From Aliagarivorans marinus DSM 23064 (GTDB lineage: Bacteria > Pseudomonadota > Gammaproteobacteria > Enterobacterales > Celerinatantimonadaceae), in the NCBI RefSeq assembly GCF_000429485.1, contig NZ_KE386907.1:124001-188000 (forward strand): 64,000 nt of DNA. Direction: 5' to 3'. Both the position numbers and the translations under genes were made by a program. The notes under the pieces were generated by a model, which saw only the letters and a list, made by a program, of their open reading frames with translations, was not told the DNA's origin and searched no databases. Each line of letters starts with the position of its first letter. The first letter of the stretch is position 1. Of this stretch, positions 1-9,125 are shown piece after piece.

Positions 1-1364
1 AGCACGCCCGAGTCGACGTGGCCGAACATGCCGTAGTGAAGGTCGTAGCTATCAAGCAGCTCGCGGAACTCCACGATGTAATCCGCCAGATGCTCCGGTG
101 GCACGCAGGTATCTTCAGCAAAAGCGATCGGCTTGGCCCAGCCTTTGGCGTTACCCAGAAGACCCACCGCCTTTTTACGCATGCCGTAGATGGCGTTGAT
201 CTCGCTAAGCTGATGGCAGATCTGATAGCCAATTACGCCCTTCTCGTTGCCCGCATCAAGTCGCTCGGTAAGTGCGGCAATCTTTTGCTGCTGCTTAGCC
301 TCGTCGTCTTCGGCGAACTCAACGATATTGATGCCCTGCATATCGGCATCAGGTACGTCGGTGATCAATGCCTTTACGCTGTCCCAGACCACATCTTCAC
401 GGGCCAGGTTCAGCACCTTGGAGTCGATGGTTTCCACCGATAAGGCATCGGCCTTGACCAGCGCAGGAGCGTGGCGCAAGGCGGAATCGAAGGAGTCGTA
501 TTTAACGGTGACCAGCGAGCGCAGCTTAGGGATTGGCGTTAGATCGAGCTTGGCTTCACCGATAAAGGCCAGTGAGCCCTCTGAGCCACATAGCAAGCGG
601 GTCAGATCAATGGTTTGATCATCTTGATCATAGGCGTTCTTCAAGTCATAACCGGTCAAGAAGCGGTTTAGCTTGGGAAAGCGTTGCTCAATCAGTGCAC
701 GCTGATCCACACAGGCCTCAACCGCCGCAGTATACAGGCGCTGACTGGCCGCATGCAGCGAGGAGATCTTATCTAAGGCCACCGGCGCGGTATCAATACG
801 CTCGCCGTTGGCGAGTACCGCGGTAACCGACAACACGTGATCACTGGTTTTTCCATATACCAATGAGCCCTGCCCTGAGGCATCGGTGTTGATCATCCCA
901 CCCAAGGTGGCGCGGTTGCTGGTGGACAGCTCGGGCGAAAAGAACAAACCATGTTGTTTCAGCGCTTGGTTGAGTTGGTCTTTAACAATACCGCACTGCA
1001 CCCTGACCCAACGCTGCTCAACGTTGATCTCCAGTACCTTGTTCATATGGCGAGATAAGTCCACCACAATCCCTTCGGTAAGCGATTGACCGTTAGTGCC
1101 GGTGCCGCCGCCGCGCGGGCTCAGCTTGATGTCAGTGAAACGACTGGTCGAGGCAATCCGGGCGATCTGCTGAATGTCTTCCGTCGAGCGCGGATAGACC
1201 ACCGCTTGTGGCAGGTACTGGTAAACAGAGTTATCCGTTGCTACTGCCAAACGACTGCTGTAAGTAGTTTCGATATCACCGCTAAAGGCGGATTGCTCTA
1301 ACTTTGAGAGATATTCTAAATAGCGCGTCTCTAGCGCATCTGAAGGCGTTAATCGCGGGATCAT
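1..1364 (-). CDS. ydiJ: YdiJ-type FAD-linked oxidoreductase, N-terminal part (gene runs off the left edge)
   Basis: The first 454 residues are in the window; the C-terminal half is missing. The N-terminal FAD-binding (PCMH-type) domain shows PRGGGTGTNGQS at residues 83-94, followed by a glycine-rich GGMINTDASGQGS stretch, and the last visible residues include FGHVDSGVLH, all typical of the YdiJ family of about 1,000 residues. Family members add a C-terminal iron-sulfur domain, which cannot be checked here. As I recall, E. coli YdiJ has been linked to D-2-hydroxyglutarate oxidation, so a membrane-coupled 2-hydroxyacid dehydrogenase is the likely role. I chose the ATG at 1364 because AAAGGGA lies about ten bases upstream; a GTG directly before it is an alternative. 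It follows astE in the same direction after 127 bp. Confidence 0.85.
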   Translation of the reverse strand, partial: MIPRLTPSDALETRYLEYLSKLEQSAFSGDIETTYSSRLAVATDNSVYQYLPQAVVYPRSTEDIQQIARIASTSRFTDIKLSPRGGGTGTNGQSLTEGIVVDLSRHMNKVLEINVEQRWVRVQCGIVKDQLNQALKQHGLFFSPELSTSNRATLGGMINTDASGQGSLVYGKTSDHVLSVTAVLANGERIDTAPVALDKISSLHAASQRLYTAAVEACVDQRALIEQRFPKLNRFLTGYDLKNAYDQDDQTIDLTRLLCGSEGSLAFIGEAKLDLTPIPKLRSLVTVKYDSFDSALRHAPALVKADALSVETIDSKVLNLAREDVVWDSVKALITDVPDADMQGINIVEFAEDDEAKQQQKIAALTERLDAGNEKGVIGYQICHQLSEINAIYGMRKKAVGLLGNAKGWAKPIAFAEDTCVPPEHLADYIVEFRELLDSYDLHYGMFGHVDSGV

Positions 1365-1458
1365 CACTCCATTGTCCCTTTCAATCTATTGAAAACTCGC
1401 TGGATTGTACCATGTGAAACCCAGCACGTACTTAACTTTCACTCGCTGGTTTTAATAA

Positions 1459-1472
1459 CAAAAGCGCTTACA
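1459..1472. promoter_or_regulatory. LacI-family operator-like palindrome between astE and ydiJ
   Basis: On the minus strand the site reads TGTAAGCGCTTTTG, sharing the 12-mer TGTAAGCGCTTT with the site upstream of the GPH symporter at 30494-30507. It lies about 100 bp upstream of ydiJ. It overlaps a weak hairpin (1463-1481) that could instead serve as the astE terminator. Low confidence. Confidence 0.25.
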
Positions 1473-1491
1473 ACAAGTGCTGACAAAAAGC

Positions 1492-2529
1492 TTAGGGCAA
1501 GCTGCTACTGCTTTGGGCTTTCAGCACCTTAAGCTCAAGCTCTTCAACCCGTTTCACCAACAGCGCCGCGCGATGACCCAAGGCCACTTGGCTATTAGGA
1601 AAGACTACGCCGCGAGCGCCGCCTTCGATCCGTGTGGCCTTACCGTTTTGCTTGGCGATAATTGCCCCTTCGCTAAATTCGGTGAAGTTAGCCAGCTGAT
1701 CGTCAAAGGTGAACTCGAAATCCTCGGCGAGCTTGGTCAGCTCTTCGGTGACCTGATAGACATAGGCGCGGTGGGTATCAAAATCGAGGCGCGGCTGCTG
1801 CGGCTGACGAAGCAATTGCTGAATGGCGCCATCAAAGCGTTGCAGTCGACTCAAATCATTCTGACCAAAGTCATTCACCCGCCCCAGCTCAAGGGTATAG
1901 GCAAACGCACTGTGTTTTTTGGCACTGTGATAGCTAAAGGTGGTGGTCGGTTTGTTGGAAAACAGTACCGCATAAATCCCACAGCTTTGTAAGAACGCCA
2001 GCTGCTCGGTCACCAACAGCTCATTGCCATGGGGATAGACCGCAAACTTTTCATGCTTGCTAGCGCGGATAGCGGTGTGCAAATCAAAATGATAAGGCTG
2101 CAAATGACTAAAGCGGGCAAAAAACTGCGCCACTTGCTGCTCGAGTTCTGCAGCGCGCAAAGTTTCGTAGCTTTGTGGGTAGTCTTGATGGGCGCCGCAG
2201 AACAAGCGATTCATGTTCACCGAGGTCTCGCGGCAGCCCTGCTCAATGGCAGGTAAATTGCCCAAAATAAGCAACAAAGGCTGGGTCAGCACGACCTGCC
2301 CGGTCACAATTTGATCGCAAAACTGGTTAAGCCACTCGATCGGTGCGGTTTCGTTGCCATGCACGCCAGCTGAGATGACAACGGCGCGGCGATAATGCTC
2401 TGTGCCATGCGGCAGAACCTGCACTACCCCCGGCGCGCTCTGGCTAATACTCAGTTGCTCTACGGAAAAATCAGGCAAAGGATTGCCCTGCTGGCTATGC
2501 GCCAGAAAATCAAAGCTGGTTGAATGCAC
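1492..2529 (-). CDS. astE: Succinylglutamate desuccinylase
   Basis: Last enzyme of the arginine succinyltransferase (AST) pathway: it hydrolyses N-succinylglutamate to glutamate and succinate in the cytoplasm. The 345-residue product belongs to the zinc carboxypeptidase-like AstE/AspA family: HGNE at 57-60 supplies the first zinc ligands, His151 in FDLHT the third, and Glu214 in YTLELG is the likely catalytic base. The start is the GTG at 2529, preceded by AAGGAAG at seven bases; a TTG 24 bases further upstream lacks a suitable site. Length matches the 320-345 residues of the family. The other ast genes are not adjacent, so astE is separated from the usual astCADB cluster. Confidence 0.93.
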   Translation of the reverse strand: MHSTSFDFLAHSQQGNPLPDFSVEQLSISQSAPGVVQVLPHGTEHYRRAVVISAGVHGNETAPIEWLNQFCDQIVTGQVVLTQPLLLILGNLPAIEQGCRETSVNMNRLFCGAHQDYPQSYETLRAAELEQQVAQFFARFSHLQPYHFDLHTAIRASKHEKFAVYPHGNELLVTEQLAFLQSCGIYAVLFSNKPTTTFSYHSAKKHSAFAYTLELGRVNDFGQNDLSRLQRFDGAIQQLLRQPQQPRLDFDTHRAYVYQVTEELTKLAEDFEFTFDDQLANFTEFSEGAIIAKQNGKATRIEGGARGVVFPNSQVALGHRAALLVKRVEELELKVLKAQSSSSLP

Positions 2530-2621
2530 GGTGTTACTTCCTTGTGATATCAATTACTCGGGCTAATTGTGTAGATTAATTTAAGGCTCGAGCATCAACA
2601 GTATGCGGCTTCAGCGCGCAT

Positions 2622-2650
2622 AAAAAAAGAGGAGCATGATGCTCCTCTTT
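2622..2650 (-). terminator. Rho-independent terminator of glgP
   Basis: Twelve-base perfect arms (AAAGAGGAGCAT / ATGCTCCTCTTT) around a one-base centre, followed on the minus strand by a run of T residues, 25 bp after the glgP stop. Confidence 0.9.
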
Positions 2651-2674
2651 ATCGATTGCTTACTTAATCAGTGA

Positions 2675-5146
2675 TTAAGCAGGAATCACTTTTTCCAAGT
2701 GCCAGATGCGCTCTACGTAATCTTCAATCGAGCGGTCAGAGTTGAACTTGCCAACAGACGCTGAGTTGATGATTGCCATGCGCGCCCAGCCTTTCTGGTC
2801 GCGGTAAGCCGCATCGATAGCTTTGTTCGCGTCTGAGTAAGACTCGAAGTCAGCCAGACACAGGTATGGGTCGCCACCGTCAAGCAGGCTGTGCTTGATA
2901 GAAGACAGCTCACCAGGGTTACCCGGGGTGAAGAAGTCAGTGTCGAACCAATCCAGAACAGCTTTCAGCTCAGGGTTGCTGTAGTAGTAATCCCATGGGT
3001 TGTAACCAGCAGCCTTGGCAGCTTTCACTTCGTCACAGTCCATACCGAAGATGAAGATGTTGTCATCGCCCACTTCTTCACGGATTTCTACGTTTGCACC
3101 GTCCATAGTACCCAGAGTCAGGGCACCGTTCAGAGCGAACTTCATGTTACCGGTACCTGAAGCTTCGTAACCAGCAGTTGAGATTTGCTCAGATACGTCA
3201 GCCGCTGGGAACAGTTTCTCAGCCAGAGTTACGCGGTAGTTAGGCAGGAATACAACTTTGAGCTTGCCTTTGATGCGAGGATCGTTGTTTACCTTCTCAG
3301 CTACTTTGTTGATGCCGTAGATGATGTCTTTAGCCAGCTTGTAACCCGGAGCCGCTTTCGCGCCGAAGATGTATACACGTGGGTGCATATCCAGGTCTGG
3401 GTTTTCCAGCAGACGACGGTACAGAGCCATGATGTGAATCAGGTTCAGTTGCTGACGCTTGTACTCGTGTAGACGCTTGATCTGGATGTCGAAGATAGCA
3501 GATGGATCCACTTCTACATCACACAGGTCTTTAATAACCTTGGCTAGTTGAACCTTCTTAGTGTGCTTGATGTCCATGAATTTCTTCTGGAACTTAGCAT
3601 CGTCAGCGAATTCGTTGGCTTTGCTCAGCAGGTTCAGGTCACGTGGCCATTGGTCGCCTACCAGGTCGGTGTACATAGACGCCAGTTCTTCGTTACAAGC
3701 CAGCAGCCAGCGACGTGGAGTCACACCGTTGGTTACGTTCTCGAAACGCTCAGGCCAAATTTCGTAGAACTCTGGGAACAGGTCTTCTTTAACCAGCTCA
3801 GAGTGCATTGCTGCAACACCGTTGGTCTTGAAGCTACCAATTACACACAGGAACGCCATGCGAACCATGCGGCTCTCGCCTTCTTCGATAATAGACAGAC
3901 GACGCTTCATTTCGTCGTTGCCAGGCCATTTAGCTTCAACCACGTCTTCCAGGAAGCGACGGTTGATTTCATAAATGATTTCCAGGTGACGAGGCAGTAC
4001 TTTCTCGAACAGGTATACAGCCCACTTCTCTAGTGCTTCTGGCAGCAGAGTGTGGTTGGTGTAAGCGAAGGTTTCTGAACATACTTTCCACGCTTCGTCC
4101 CACTGTAGGCCTTCTTCGTCGATTAGAATGCGCATCAGTTCAGGGATAGCGATGGTTGGGTGAGTATCGTTCAGCTGTACAACGGCTTGCTTAGAGAACT
4201 GAGAGAAATCAGTGTGGTTACGCTTGTAACGACGGATGATGTCTTTCAAAGAACATGCACAGAAGAAGTACTGCTGAATCAGACGCAGTTCTTTACCCGC
4301 TTCGGTTTCATCGTTCGGGTACAGTACTTTAGATACCGCTTCCGCTTGAGATTTCTCAGCTTGAGAGTCGATGTAACCACCGGCGTTGAATACATCCCAA
4401 TCGAAGAAGTCAGCCGCTTTAGATTCCCACAAACGCAGTACGTTTACGGTTTTCGCTTCGTAGCCAACTACTGGGATATCCCATGGCACACCCTTGATTT
4501 TACGGCCAGCGTGCCACACTTTGCGCATCTTGCCGTCTTCACCGAATACGGTCTCTACGTAGCCGTATAGTGGAACTTCTTGTACAGATTCTGGACGGCA
4601 AATCTCGAATGGGTTGCCGTATTCACGCCAGCTGTCTGGACGCTCGATCTGACGACCGTTTTGGATTTCTTGACGGAACAGGCCGTGCTCGTAGTGGATG
4701 CCGTAGCCAACCGCTGGGTAGTTCAGGGTAGCTAGAGAATCGATGAAACAAGCAGCCAGACGGCCCAGACCACCGTTACCCAGAGCCATATCAGGCTCTT
4801 CATCACATACGTCGTTGATGTCCTTGCCCAGATCGCTCAGTGCATCACGCGCAGCTTCGAAAACGCCTACGTTGTGCAGGTTGTTAACGGTCAAGCGACC
4901 CATCAAGAACTCTAGAGAAAGATAGTGAACCGCACGCGAGTCATTGTCAGCGTTGGCTTTTGAAGTTTGAGTCAGGCGCTCGAAGATAAGTTCGTTAACA
5001 GCTGAGCAGGTCGCTTTCCACCATGCTTGGTCGTTAGCGCGACTTTCATCAGTGCCGTAGGTGCTGCGCAGATGGCGAACGATAGAGTCTTTAAACTCTT
5101 TCTTGCTTAAGCCAAGAGAGTTGGCTTGTGCCTTTTTAGCGGCCAT
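2675..5146 (-). CDS. glgP: Glycogen/maltodextrin phosphorylase
   Basis: Releases glucose-1-phosphate from the non-reducing ends of alpha-1,4-glucans using phosphate and pyridoxal phosphate. The 823-residue protein has the GT35 phosphorylase length and the PLP lysine in [11 protein letters not shown] (Lys669). DALSDLGKD and [12 protein letters not shown] near residues 100-130 are the usual N-terminal signatures. The ATG at 5146 is preceded by AAAGGAA. GlgP and MalP isoenzymes cannot be told apart from sequence alone; with malZ, malQ, glgB and glgX all in the window it probably works on both glycogen and maltodextrins. It is monocistronic: it has its own terminator, and a 519 bp upstream region containing several palindromes separates it from pgm. 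Confidence 0.95.
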   Translation of the reverse strand: MAAKKAQANSLGLSKKEFKDSIVRHLRSTYGTDESRANDQAWWKATCSAVNELIFERLTQTSKANADNDSRAVHYLSLEFLMGRLTVNNLHNVGVFEAARDALSDLGKDINDVCDEEPDMALGNGGLGRLAACFIDSLATLNYPAVGYGIHYEHGLFRQEIQNGRQIERPDSWREYGNPFEICRPESVQEVPLYGYVETVFGEDGKMRKVWHAGRKIKGVPWDIPVVGYEAKTVNVLRLWESKAADFFDWDVFNAGGYIDSQAEKSQAEAVSKVLYPNDETEAGKELRLIQQYFFCACSLKDIIRRYKRNHTDFSQFSKQAVVQLNDTHPTIAIPELMRILIDEEGLQWDEAWKVCSETFAYTNHTLLPEALEKWAVYLFEKVLPRHLEIIYEINRRFLEDVVEAKWPGNDEMKRRLSIIEEGESRMVRMAFLCVIGSFKTNGVAAMHSELVKEDLFPEFYEIWPERFENVTNGVTPRRWLLACNEELASMYTDLVGDQWPRDLNLLSKANEFADDAKFQKKFMDIKHTKKVQLAKVIKDLCDVEVDPSAIFDIQIKRLHEYKRQQLNLIHIMALYRRLLENPDLDMHPRVYIFGAKAAPGYKLAKDIIYGINKVAEKVNNDPRIKGKLKVVFLPNYRVTLAEKLFPAADVSEQISTAGYEASGTGNMKFALNGALTLGTMDGANVEIREEVGDDNIFIFGMDCDEVKAAKAAGYNPWDYYYSNPELKAVLDWFDTDFFTPGNPGELSSIKHSLLDGGDPYLCLADFESYSDANKAIDAAYRDQKGWARMAIINSASVGKFNSDRSIEDYVERIWHLEKVIPA

Positions 5147-5388
5147 AGTCTTTTCCTTTATGTCTAACCTTTGACGACGTTTTGTTGCCTACACGGTGTT
5201 AACCGATTTTGGGACTAGCCCGCCGTGCAAGCAAAAATTTGTTGAGACAGCAGCTTTATGAATTGATAAAGCAGGCTTAAAAATAAGCGACTTACAGTCC
5301 TTGCCTCTTAACGCTGACACAGTGTAAATAAATCCGGTGAAAAGCCCAGATCTTGAAAATGATTTCATTTGAAATAATTTTTCACAGG

Positions 5389-5402
5389 TTGATCAACGTC
5401 AA
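5389..5402. promoter_or_regulatory. FNR-like site upstream of glgP
   Basis: TTGATCAACGTCAA matches the FNR consensus TTGATnnnnATCAA at nine of ten defined positions. It lies about 250 bp upstream of glgP, which suggests possible oxygen control of glycogen breakdown. This is inference from a single motif; the coordinates may be off by one. Confidence 0.35.
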
Positions 5403-5454
5403 ATGTTTTAGGGGGTAATTGTCGGTTTTTGAACCACTTTGCGCTAGAAAACAC

Positions 5455-5470
5455 GTGGTATTTATACCAC
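5455..5470. promoter_or_regulatory. 16 bp inverted repeat in the glgP promoter region
   Basis: GTGGTAT-TT-ATACCAC has seven-base perfect arms. Read on the minus strand it encloses TATAAA, so a protein bound here could cover a -10 element. The cognate regulator is unknown. Confidence 0.4.
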
Positions 5471-5524
5471 TTGTATCCGACCATAAGCGATTAACACGAC
5501 AGAACAATTACAAAGCGAACACTT

Positions 5525-5538
5525 TGAAAACGCTTCCC
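5525..5538. promoter_or_regulatory. LacI-family operator-like site upstream of glgP
   Basis: TGAAAACGCTTCCC matches the general LacI/GalR/CcpA-type pattern TGNAANCGNTTNCA at all defined positions but the last. It is the same kind of site as 30494-30507 upstream of the GPH symporter. No LacI-family gene lies in the window. Confidence 0.4.
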
Positions 5539-5554
5539 TGTTTAATATCTAAAA

Positions 5555-5589
5555 TAGTTGCTCGATAACAATTAGTTGCTCGGTAGCAA
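5555..5589. repeat. Two tandem 17 bp palindromic repeats
   Basis: TAGTTGCTCGATAACAA (5555-5571) and TAGTTGCTCGGTAGCAA (5573-5589) are identical at 15 of 17 positions with an 18 bp period. The second copy contains TTGCT-cggt-AGCAA, a perfect inverted repeat. The arrangement resembles paired operator sites, here on the far side of the glgP control region next to the pgm terminator. Confidence 0.5.
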
Positions 5590-5620
5590 TCTCCGTCCAT
5601 TGAGATTTTTATAGCGCAAT

Positions 5621-5644
5621 AAAAAAGGAGCCATAAGGCTCCTT
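5621..5644 (-). terminator. Rho-independent terminator of pgm
   Basis: AAGGAGCC-ataa-GGCTCCTT hairpin followed by six T residues on the minus strand, starting 22 bp after the pgm stop codon. Confidence 0.88.
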
Positions 5645-5665
5645 AATATCTAGCTTAGATTAGCG

Positions 5666-7309
5666 TTAGGCTTTGGCAAGGGCATCGGCAACGATTTTCT
5701 GCGCTTCTTGCTCAATCAGTTGGATGTGCTGTTCGCCTTTAAAGCTTTCCATGTAAATTTTATAGATCGCTTCGGTACCCGATGGGCGAGCAGCGAACCA
5801 ACCGTTCTCGGTCACCACCTTCAAGCCACCAATCGCAGCATCGTTCCCCGGTGCTTTGGTCAGTTTGGCAATGATCGGCTCGCCAGCCAGGGTTTCCGCT
5901 TCAACCATAGATGGATCCAGCTTGCTCAGTACCGCTTTTTGCTCGATGGTTGCAGGCGCATCGATGCGACGATATACCGGCTCGCCGAACTCAGCCACAA
6001 AGGCTTGGTAGTGCTCACCCGGATCTTTACCGGTTACCGCGATGATCTCGGCAGCGAGTAAGGCCAGTATGATACCGTCTTTGTCGGTGCTCCATACCTT
6101 GCCATCACGGCGCAGGAACGAGGCCCCGGCGCTCTCTTCACCGCCAAAGGCGATGCCGCCATCGAACAAGCCGTCTACAAACCATTTGAAGCCCACTGGT
6201 ACTTCTTTCAGCTCGCGACCCAATTTGCCCGCTACGCGGTCGATCATTGAGCTCGATACCAGGGTCTTACCAATAGCGGCATTGGCTGACCAACCTTCGC
6301 GGTTGCTATATAGATAGTTGATAGCGACTGCCAGGTAGTGGTTGGGGTTGAGCAAGCCACTGCTCTTGGTGACGATGCCGTGGCGATCGTAGTCAGGGTC
6401 GTTGCCCACAGCCACGTCGAACTTGTCTTTTAGTGCAATCAGACCCGCCATGGCGTAAGGCGACGAGCAATCCATACGGATCTTGCCGTCTTTATCAACC
6501 GTCATAAACGAGAAGGTCGGGTCGATGCGATCGTTCACCACTTCGATATCCAGGCCGTAACGCTCAGCAATCGCAGGCCAGAAGGCCACGCCACTACCAC
6601 CGAGGGTATCTACGCCGATTTTCACCTTAGCCTTGGCGATCGCCTGCATGTCGAGTACGTTTTCCAGATCGTCAACGTATGGCGTGATGTAGTCGTAGGA
6701 CTCGATGCCATCGCTGGCCAATGCCTGCTCGTAAGGCACGCGCTTAATCGCGCCGGTGTCTTCCGCCAGAATTTGGTTAGCGCGGTCTTGCACCCAGGTG
6801 GTGATATCCGAGTCAGCCGGGCCACCGTTTGGTGGGTTGTACTTAAAGCCGCCATCTTCTGGTGGGTTGTGTGAAGGAGTGATCACTACGCCGTCGGCTT
6901 GATCGCTGTTAGCCTCGTTGTAGGTCAAAATAGCGTGCGAGATAACCGGCGTTGGGGTGTAACCAAAGCCTTCTTGGTAACGCACTTTTACGCCATTTGC
7001 AGCGAACACTTCCAGCGCTGAGCAAAATGCTGGCTCAGACAGTGCATGGGTGTCTTTACCGATAAACAGTGGACCATCGATGCCTTGCGACTGACGGTAC
7101 TCAACGATGGCCTGGCTTACCGCCAGAATATGGTCTTCGTTGAAGGCCTTGTTGGCTGAGGTGCCGCGGTGACCTGAGGTACCGAATGCTACTTGCTGCT
7201 CGCGTACGCTAACATCGGGTTTTAACAGGTAGTAATCAGCAACCAGACGAGGGATATCGGCAAGTTGTGAAGGCAAAGCTGGCTTTCCAGCCTGTGGGTG
7301 TAGTGCCAT
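5666..7309 (-). CDS. pgm: Phosphoglucomutase (alpha-D-glucose-specific)
   Basis: Interconverts glucose-1-phosphate and glucose-6-phosphate, linking glycogen phosphorolysis and synthesis to glycolysis. The 547-residue protein shows the phosphoserine loop TPSHNPP with Ser146, the metal-binding loop DPDYDRHG, the sugar-binding loop GGEESAG and the phosphate-binding loop [10 protein letters not shown] near the C-terminus. These match the bacterial Pgm family (about 546 residues) rather than phosphomannomutase ManB. The ATG at 7309 has GGAG about ten bases upstream. It lies 31 bp downstream of seqA in the same direction, the order found in E. coli, and is probably cotranscribed with it. Confidence 0.96.
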   Translation of the reverse strand: MALHPQAGKPALPSQLADIPRLVADYYLLKPDVSVREQQVAFGTSGHRGTSANKAFNEDHILAVSQAIVEYRQSQGIDGPLFIGKDTHALSEPAFCSALEVFAANGVKVRYQEGFGYTPTPVISHAILTYNEANSDQADGVVITPSHNPPEDGGFKYNPPNGGPADSDITTWVQDRANQILAEDTGAIKRVPYEQALASDGIESYDYITPYVDDLENVLDMQAIAKAKVKIGVDTLGGSGVAFWPAIAERYGLDIEVVNDRIDPTFSFMTVDKDGKIRMDCSSPYAMAGLIALKDKFDVAVGNDPDYDRHGIVTKSSGLLNPNHYLAVAINYLYSNREGWSANAAIGKTLVSSSMIDRVAGKLGRELKEVPVGFKWFVDGLFDGGIAFGGEESAGASFLRRDGKVWSTDKDGIILALLAAEIIAVTGKDPGEHYQAFVAEFGEPVYRRIDAPATIEQKAVLSKLDPSMVEAETLAGEPIIAKLTKAPGNDAAIGGLKVVTENGWFAARPSGTEAIYKIYMESFKGEQHIQLIEQEAQKIVADALAKA

Positions 7310-7340
7310 GTTGGCTTCTCCGCTTCCTTGAAGTTAGAAA

Positions 7341-7946
7341 TTAAATAAGATCGACCAGATCCTGGTAGCTTGCTTGGGCAAGGCCCATTTGCTCGGCTAC
7401 CTGAGACAGAATTTTTCGTTTTCTATCGGTGTTGGTATTGGTAATCACAAAGTAAGGGGTCTCAGGAATTGCCTGAGGCTTGGTGGTTTTACCGGTTTCC
7501 AACAACGTTTCTTTAGAAGTCGCAAAGTAGATGCGTTTGCTGCCTTTAATTTCGGTGGCCGCGCCAAACTTGTCGGCGTCATAGGCATACAGGCGAGACA
7601 TTAGCGCCAAAAAGCGCTTGGTGGAGCTGCGCAGCTCGGCAATCTCTTGCAGCGCATCGAAGGCTTGCGCAGGCGTTGCACTAGCAACAGGCTGTTGGGC
7701 AGGCTCAATCGCTTCTGCCTCAACCTGTTCTGCTTGCTCTACTTGCTCTGCTTTTTGCTCGGCCGTTTCAGGCTCAGCAGCGGCCTTTTCTGCAACACTG
7801 TCTTGGGCTTGCTGTGTGGCGTTAGCGTCTTGCGGCGCATCCACATCTAGCAGGCGACGCAGAATATCTGAAGCGCTTTCACCAATGTATCGGGTTTGCC
7901 CTGCGATATAGAAATAAAGGTCATCATCGACTTCTATAGTTTTCAT
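7341..7946 (-). CDS. seqA: SeqA, replication initiation negative modulator
   Basis: Binds hemimethylated GATC sites, sequesters oriC after initiation and organises new DNA. The start is the ATG at 7946 because MKTIEVDDDLYFYIAGQ is the canonical SeqA N-terminus (oligomerisation domain, residues 1-35). The C-terminal DNA-binding domain (about 108-201) contains RFLALMSRLY and YFVITNTNTDRKRKIL. The linker at about 36-105 is unusually long and rich in Ala, Glu and Gln, making the protein 201 residues against 181 in E. coli. The presence of SeqA implies Dam methylation. It diverges from ybfF and precedes pgm. Confidence 0.95.
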   Translation of the reverse strand: MKTIEVDDDLYFYIAGQTRYIGESASDILRRLLDVDAPQDANATQQAQDSVAEKAAAEPETAEQKAEQVEQAEQVEAEAIEPAQQPVASATPAQAFDALQEIAELRSSTKRFLALMSRLYAYDADKFGAATEIKGSKRIYFATSKETLLETGKTTKPQAIPETPYFVITNTNTDRKRKILSQVAEQMGLAQASYQDLVDLI

Positions 7947-7980
7947 TGTTTCTTCTGTTTCGTAACATCGTCTTGCGGCT

Positions 7981-7986
7981 ATTATA
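7981..7986 (-). promoter_or_regulatory. Candidate -10 of the seqA-pgm promoter
   Basis: TATAAT on the minus strand, 35 bp upstream of the seqA ATG. No good -35 is visible at the right spacing, so the call rests on the -10 alone. Confidence 0.35.
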
Positions 7987-8061
7987 CATATGGCCGAGAA
8001 GAACTCACCTGAGATAGATTGCAAATTAAGCGCTTGATTTCACAAGCGCAGGGAGAAAACG

Positions 8062-8829
8062 TTGTCACTTCATTATCAGATCCTTGGTGAAGGGGAACCG
8101 GTGGTTCTGCACCACGGACTCTTTGGTAGCTTGTCAAATCTGGCACTACTGGCAAAACACCTCGTTCAACTGGGATATCAAGTCATCAGCGTCGATGCAC
8201 TTAATCATGGCCACTCCCCCACCAGCGACGACATGTGCTTTGCAACCCAAGCGAAGCATTTGGCCGCCCTACTCGACCAACTCGGTATCGAGCGCTGCTG
8301 CATTGTGGGCCACTCGATGGGCGGTAAGGTGGCGATGGCGCTTGCGCTGATTGCTCCCGAGCGAGTGAAGGCACTGGTTGTCGCCGATATCGCGCCGGTG
8401 GCGTACCAGCATAGTCATCAGGCCGTGTTTGATGGCTTGCATGCGGTGCCCTTGGCTGATATCTCCAGCCGTCGTGACGCCGAGCAATATATGGCGCAAC
8501 ATGTTCAAGAGCCGGGCGTCAGGCAGTTTCTACTTAAGTCACTCTCCAAAGAACCAGAGGGCTGGCGCTGGCTGTTTCGCCTAGACGAATTGCGTCGTTG
8601 TTATCCGCAGATTATCGGCTGGCAGGTCGAGGGCAGATACGAGGGGCCTTGCCTGTTTATTAAGGGCGCTCGCTCTGACTATATAGAGGCAAAATACCAG
8701 CCGCAGGTCGCGCAGATCTTCCCCCATGCTAGCTTGAAGATCATCGAACAGACCGGCCATTGGCTACACGCTGAAAAACCTGACATTTTCAATCGTTTAA
8801 CCGAGCGTTTTTTGCACAGCCTAAATTAA
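8062..8829 (+). CDS. ybfF: YbfF-type alpha/beta-hydrolase esterase
   Basis: Cytoplasmic esterase of the alpha/beta-hydrolase fold; the E. coli relative hydrolyses acyl-CoA and simple ester substrates, but the physiological substrate is uncertain. The 255-residue protein has HHGLFGS as the oxyanion region, the nucleophile elbow GHSMGG with Ser85, and the catalytic histidine in TGHWLHAEKP (His233). It starts at a TTG at 8062 with GGGAG six bases upstream; no nearby ATG keeps the conserved N-terminus. It diverges from seqA, as in E. coli. Confidence 0.9.
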   Translation: MSLHYQILGEGEPVVLHHGLFGSLSNLALLAKHLVQLGYQVISVDALNHGHSPTSDDMCFATQAKHLAALLDQLGIERCCIVGHSMGGKVAMALALIAPERVKALVVADIAPVAYQHSHQAVFDGLHAVPLADISSRRDAEQYMAQHVQEPGVRQFLLKSLSKEPEGWRWLFRLDELRRCYPQIIGWQVEGRYEGPCLFIKGARSDYIEAKYQPQVAQIFPHASLKIIEQTGHWLHAEKPDIFNRLTERFLHSLN

Positions 8830-8883
8830 CATGGTTCAGGCGCTGTGCTATAGTGCGCCGCATATTTATGAACAGGGATGGTC

Positions 8884-9105
8884 ATGCTCGCGCAATATAT
8901 CGATACCTTCGAGGCTTGGGGTCTAAACCTTGGTCTGGTCGTTCTATTCTTTTTTATCGGCATGGCTATCCAAGATGTACTTAAGAAAGGCAATGTGCCT
9001 TTATTTGGCCGTGCGGTGGTATGGCTGGTGCTTTTCTTAGGTTGTGCAGGTTTCATTGCTAAAGGGTTGATACAGGTATTCTGGCAAGGTGCCGGTGTTG
9101 GCTAG
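8884..9105 (+). CDS. DUF2788 family small membrane protein
   Basis: A 73-residue protein with two predicted membrane segments (about residues 14-32 and 44-66) separated by a short loop, KKGNVPLFGR. It matches the DUF2788 family that I recall from Vibrio and Shewanella at this same place between ybfF and ybfE. The ATG at 8884 is preferred over the one at 8878 because AGGG lies six bases upstream. It probably begins the transcription unit that runs into ybfE and fldA. Function unknown. Confidence 0.75.
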   Translation: MLAQYIDTFEAWGLNLGLVVLFFFIGMAIQDVLKKGNVPLFGRAVVWLVLFLGCAGFIAKGLIQVFWQGAGVG

Positions 9106-9125
9106 CAGCAAGTTTTTTATTGTAT

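Larger units (their letters stand above)
5147..5620. promoter_or_regulatory. Control region of glgP (no gene)
   Basis: No credible open reading frame lies here. The region holds, from glgP outward: an FNR-like site near 5389-5402, a 16 bp inverted repeat at 5455-5470, a LacI-type operator-like site at 5525-5538, and two tandem palindromic repeats at 5555-5589. It is AT-rich compared with the flanking genes, as expected of a complex promoter. The exact glgP promoter could not be fixed; a TATAAA within the 5455-5470 repeat on the minus strand is one candidate -10. Confidence 0.55.

Noticed and set aside
1477-1992. A 171-codon open frame on the plus strand opposite astE
   Set aside because: It lies wholly antisense to the well-supported astE gene and has no recognisable domain.
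2891-4570. Several plus-strand open frames (up to 161 codons) opposite glgP
   Set aside because: They are shadows of glgP codon structure, with no ribosome binding sites and no family resemblance.
7618-7911. Ala/Ser/Cys-rich plus-strand frame opposite seqA
   Set aside because: It is the complement of the low-complexity SeqA linker, not a separate gene.
8269-8508. Minus-strand frame within ybfF
   Set aside because: Antisense to a clear hydrolase gene and without any motif.
9060-9125. LexA (SOS) box in front of ybfE
   Set aside because: No CTGT-N8-ACAG palindrome was found, and ybfE appears to be read through from the DUF2788 gene.
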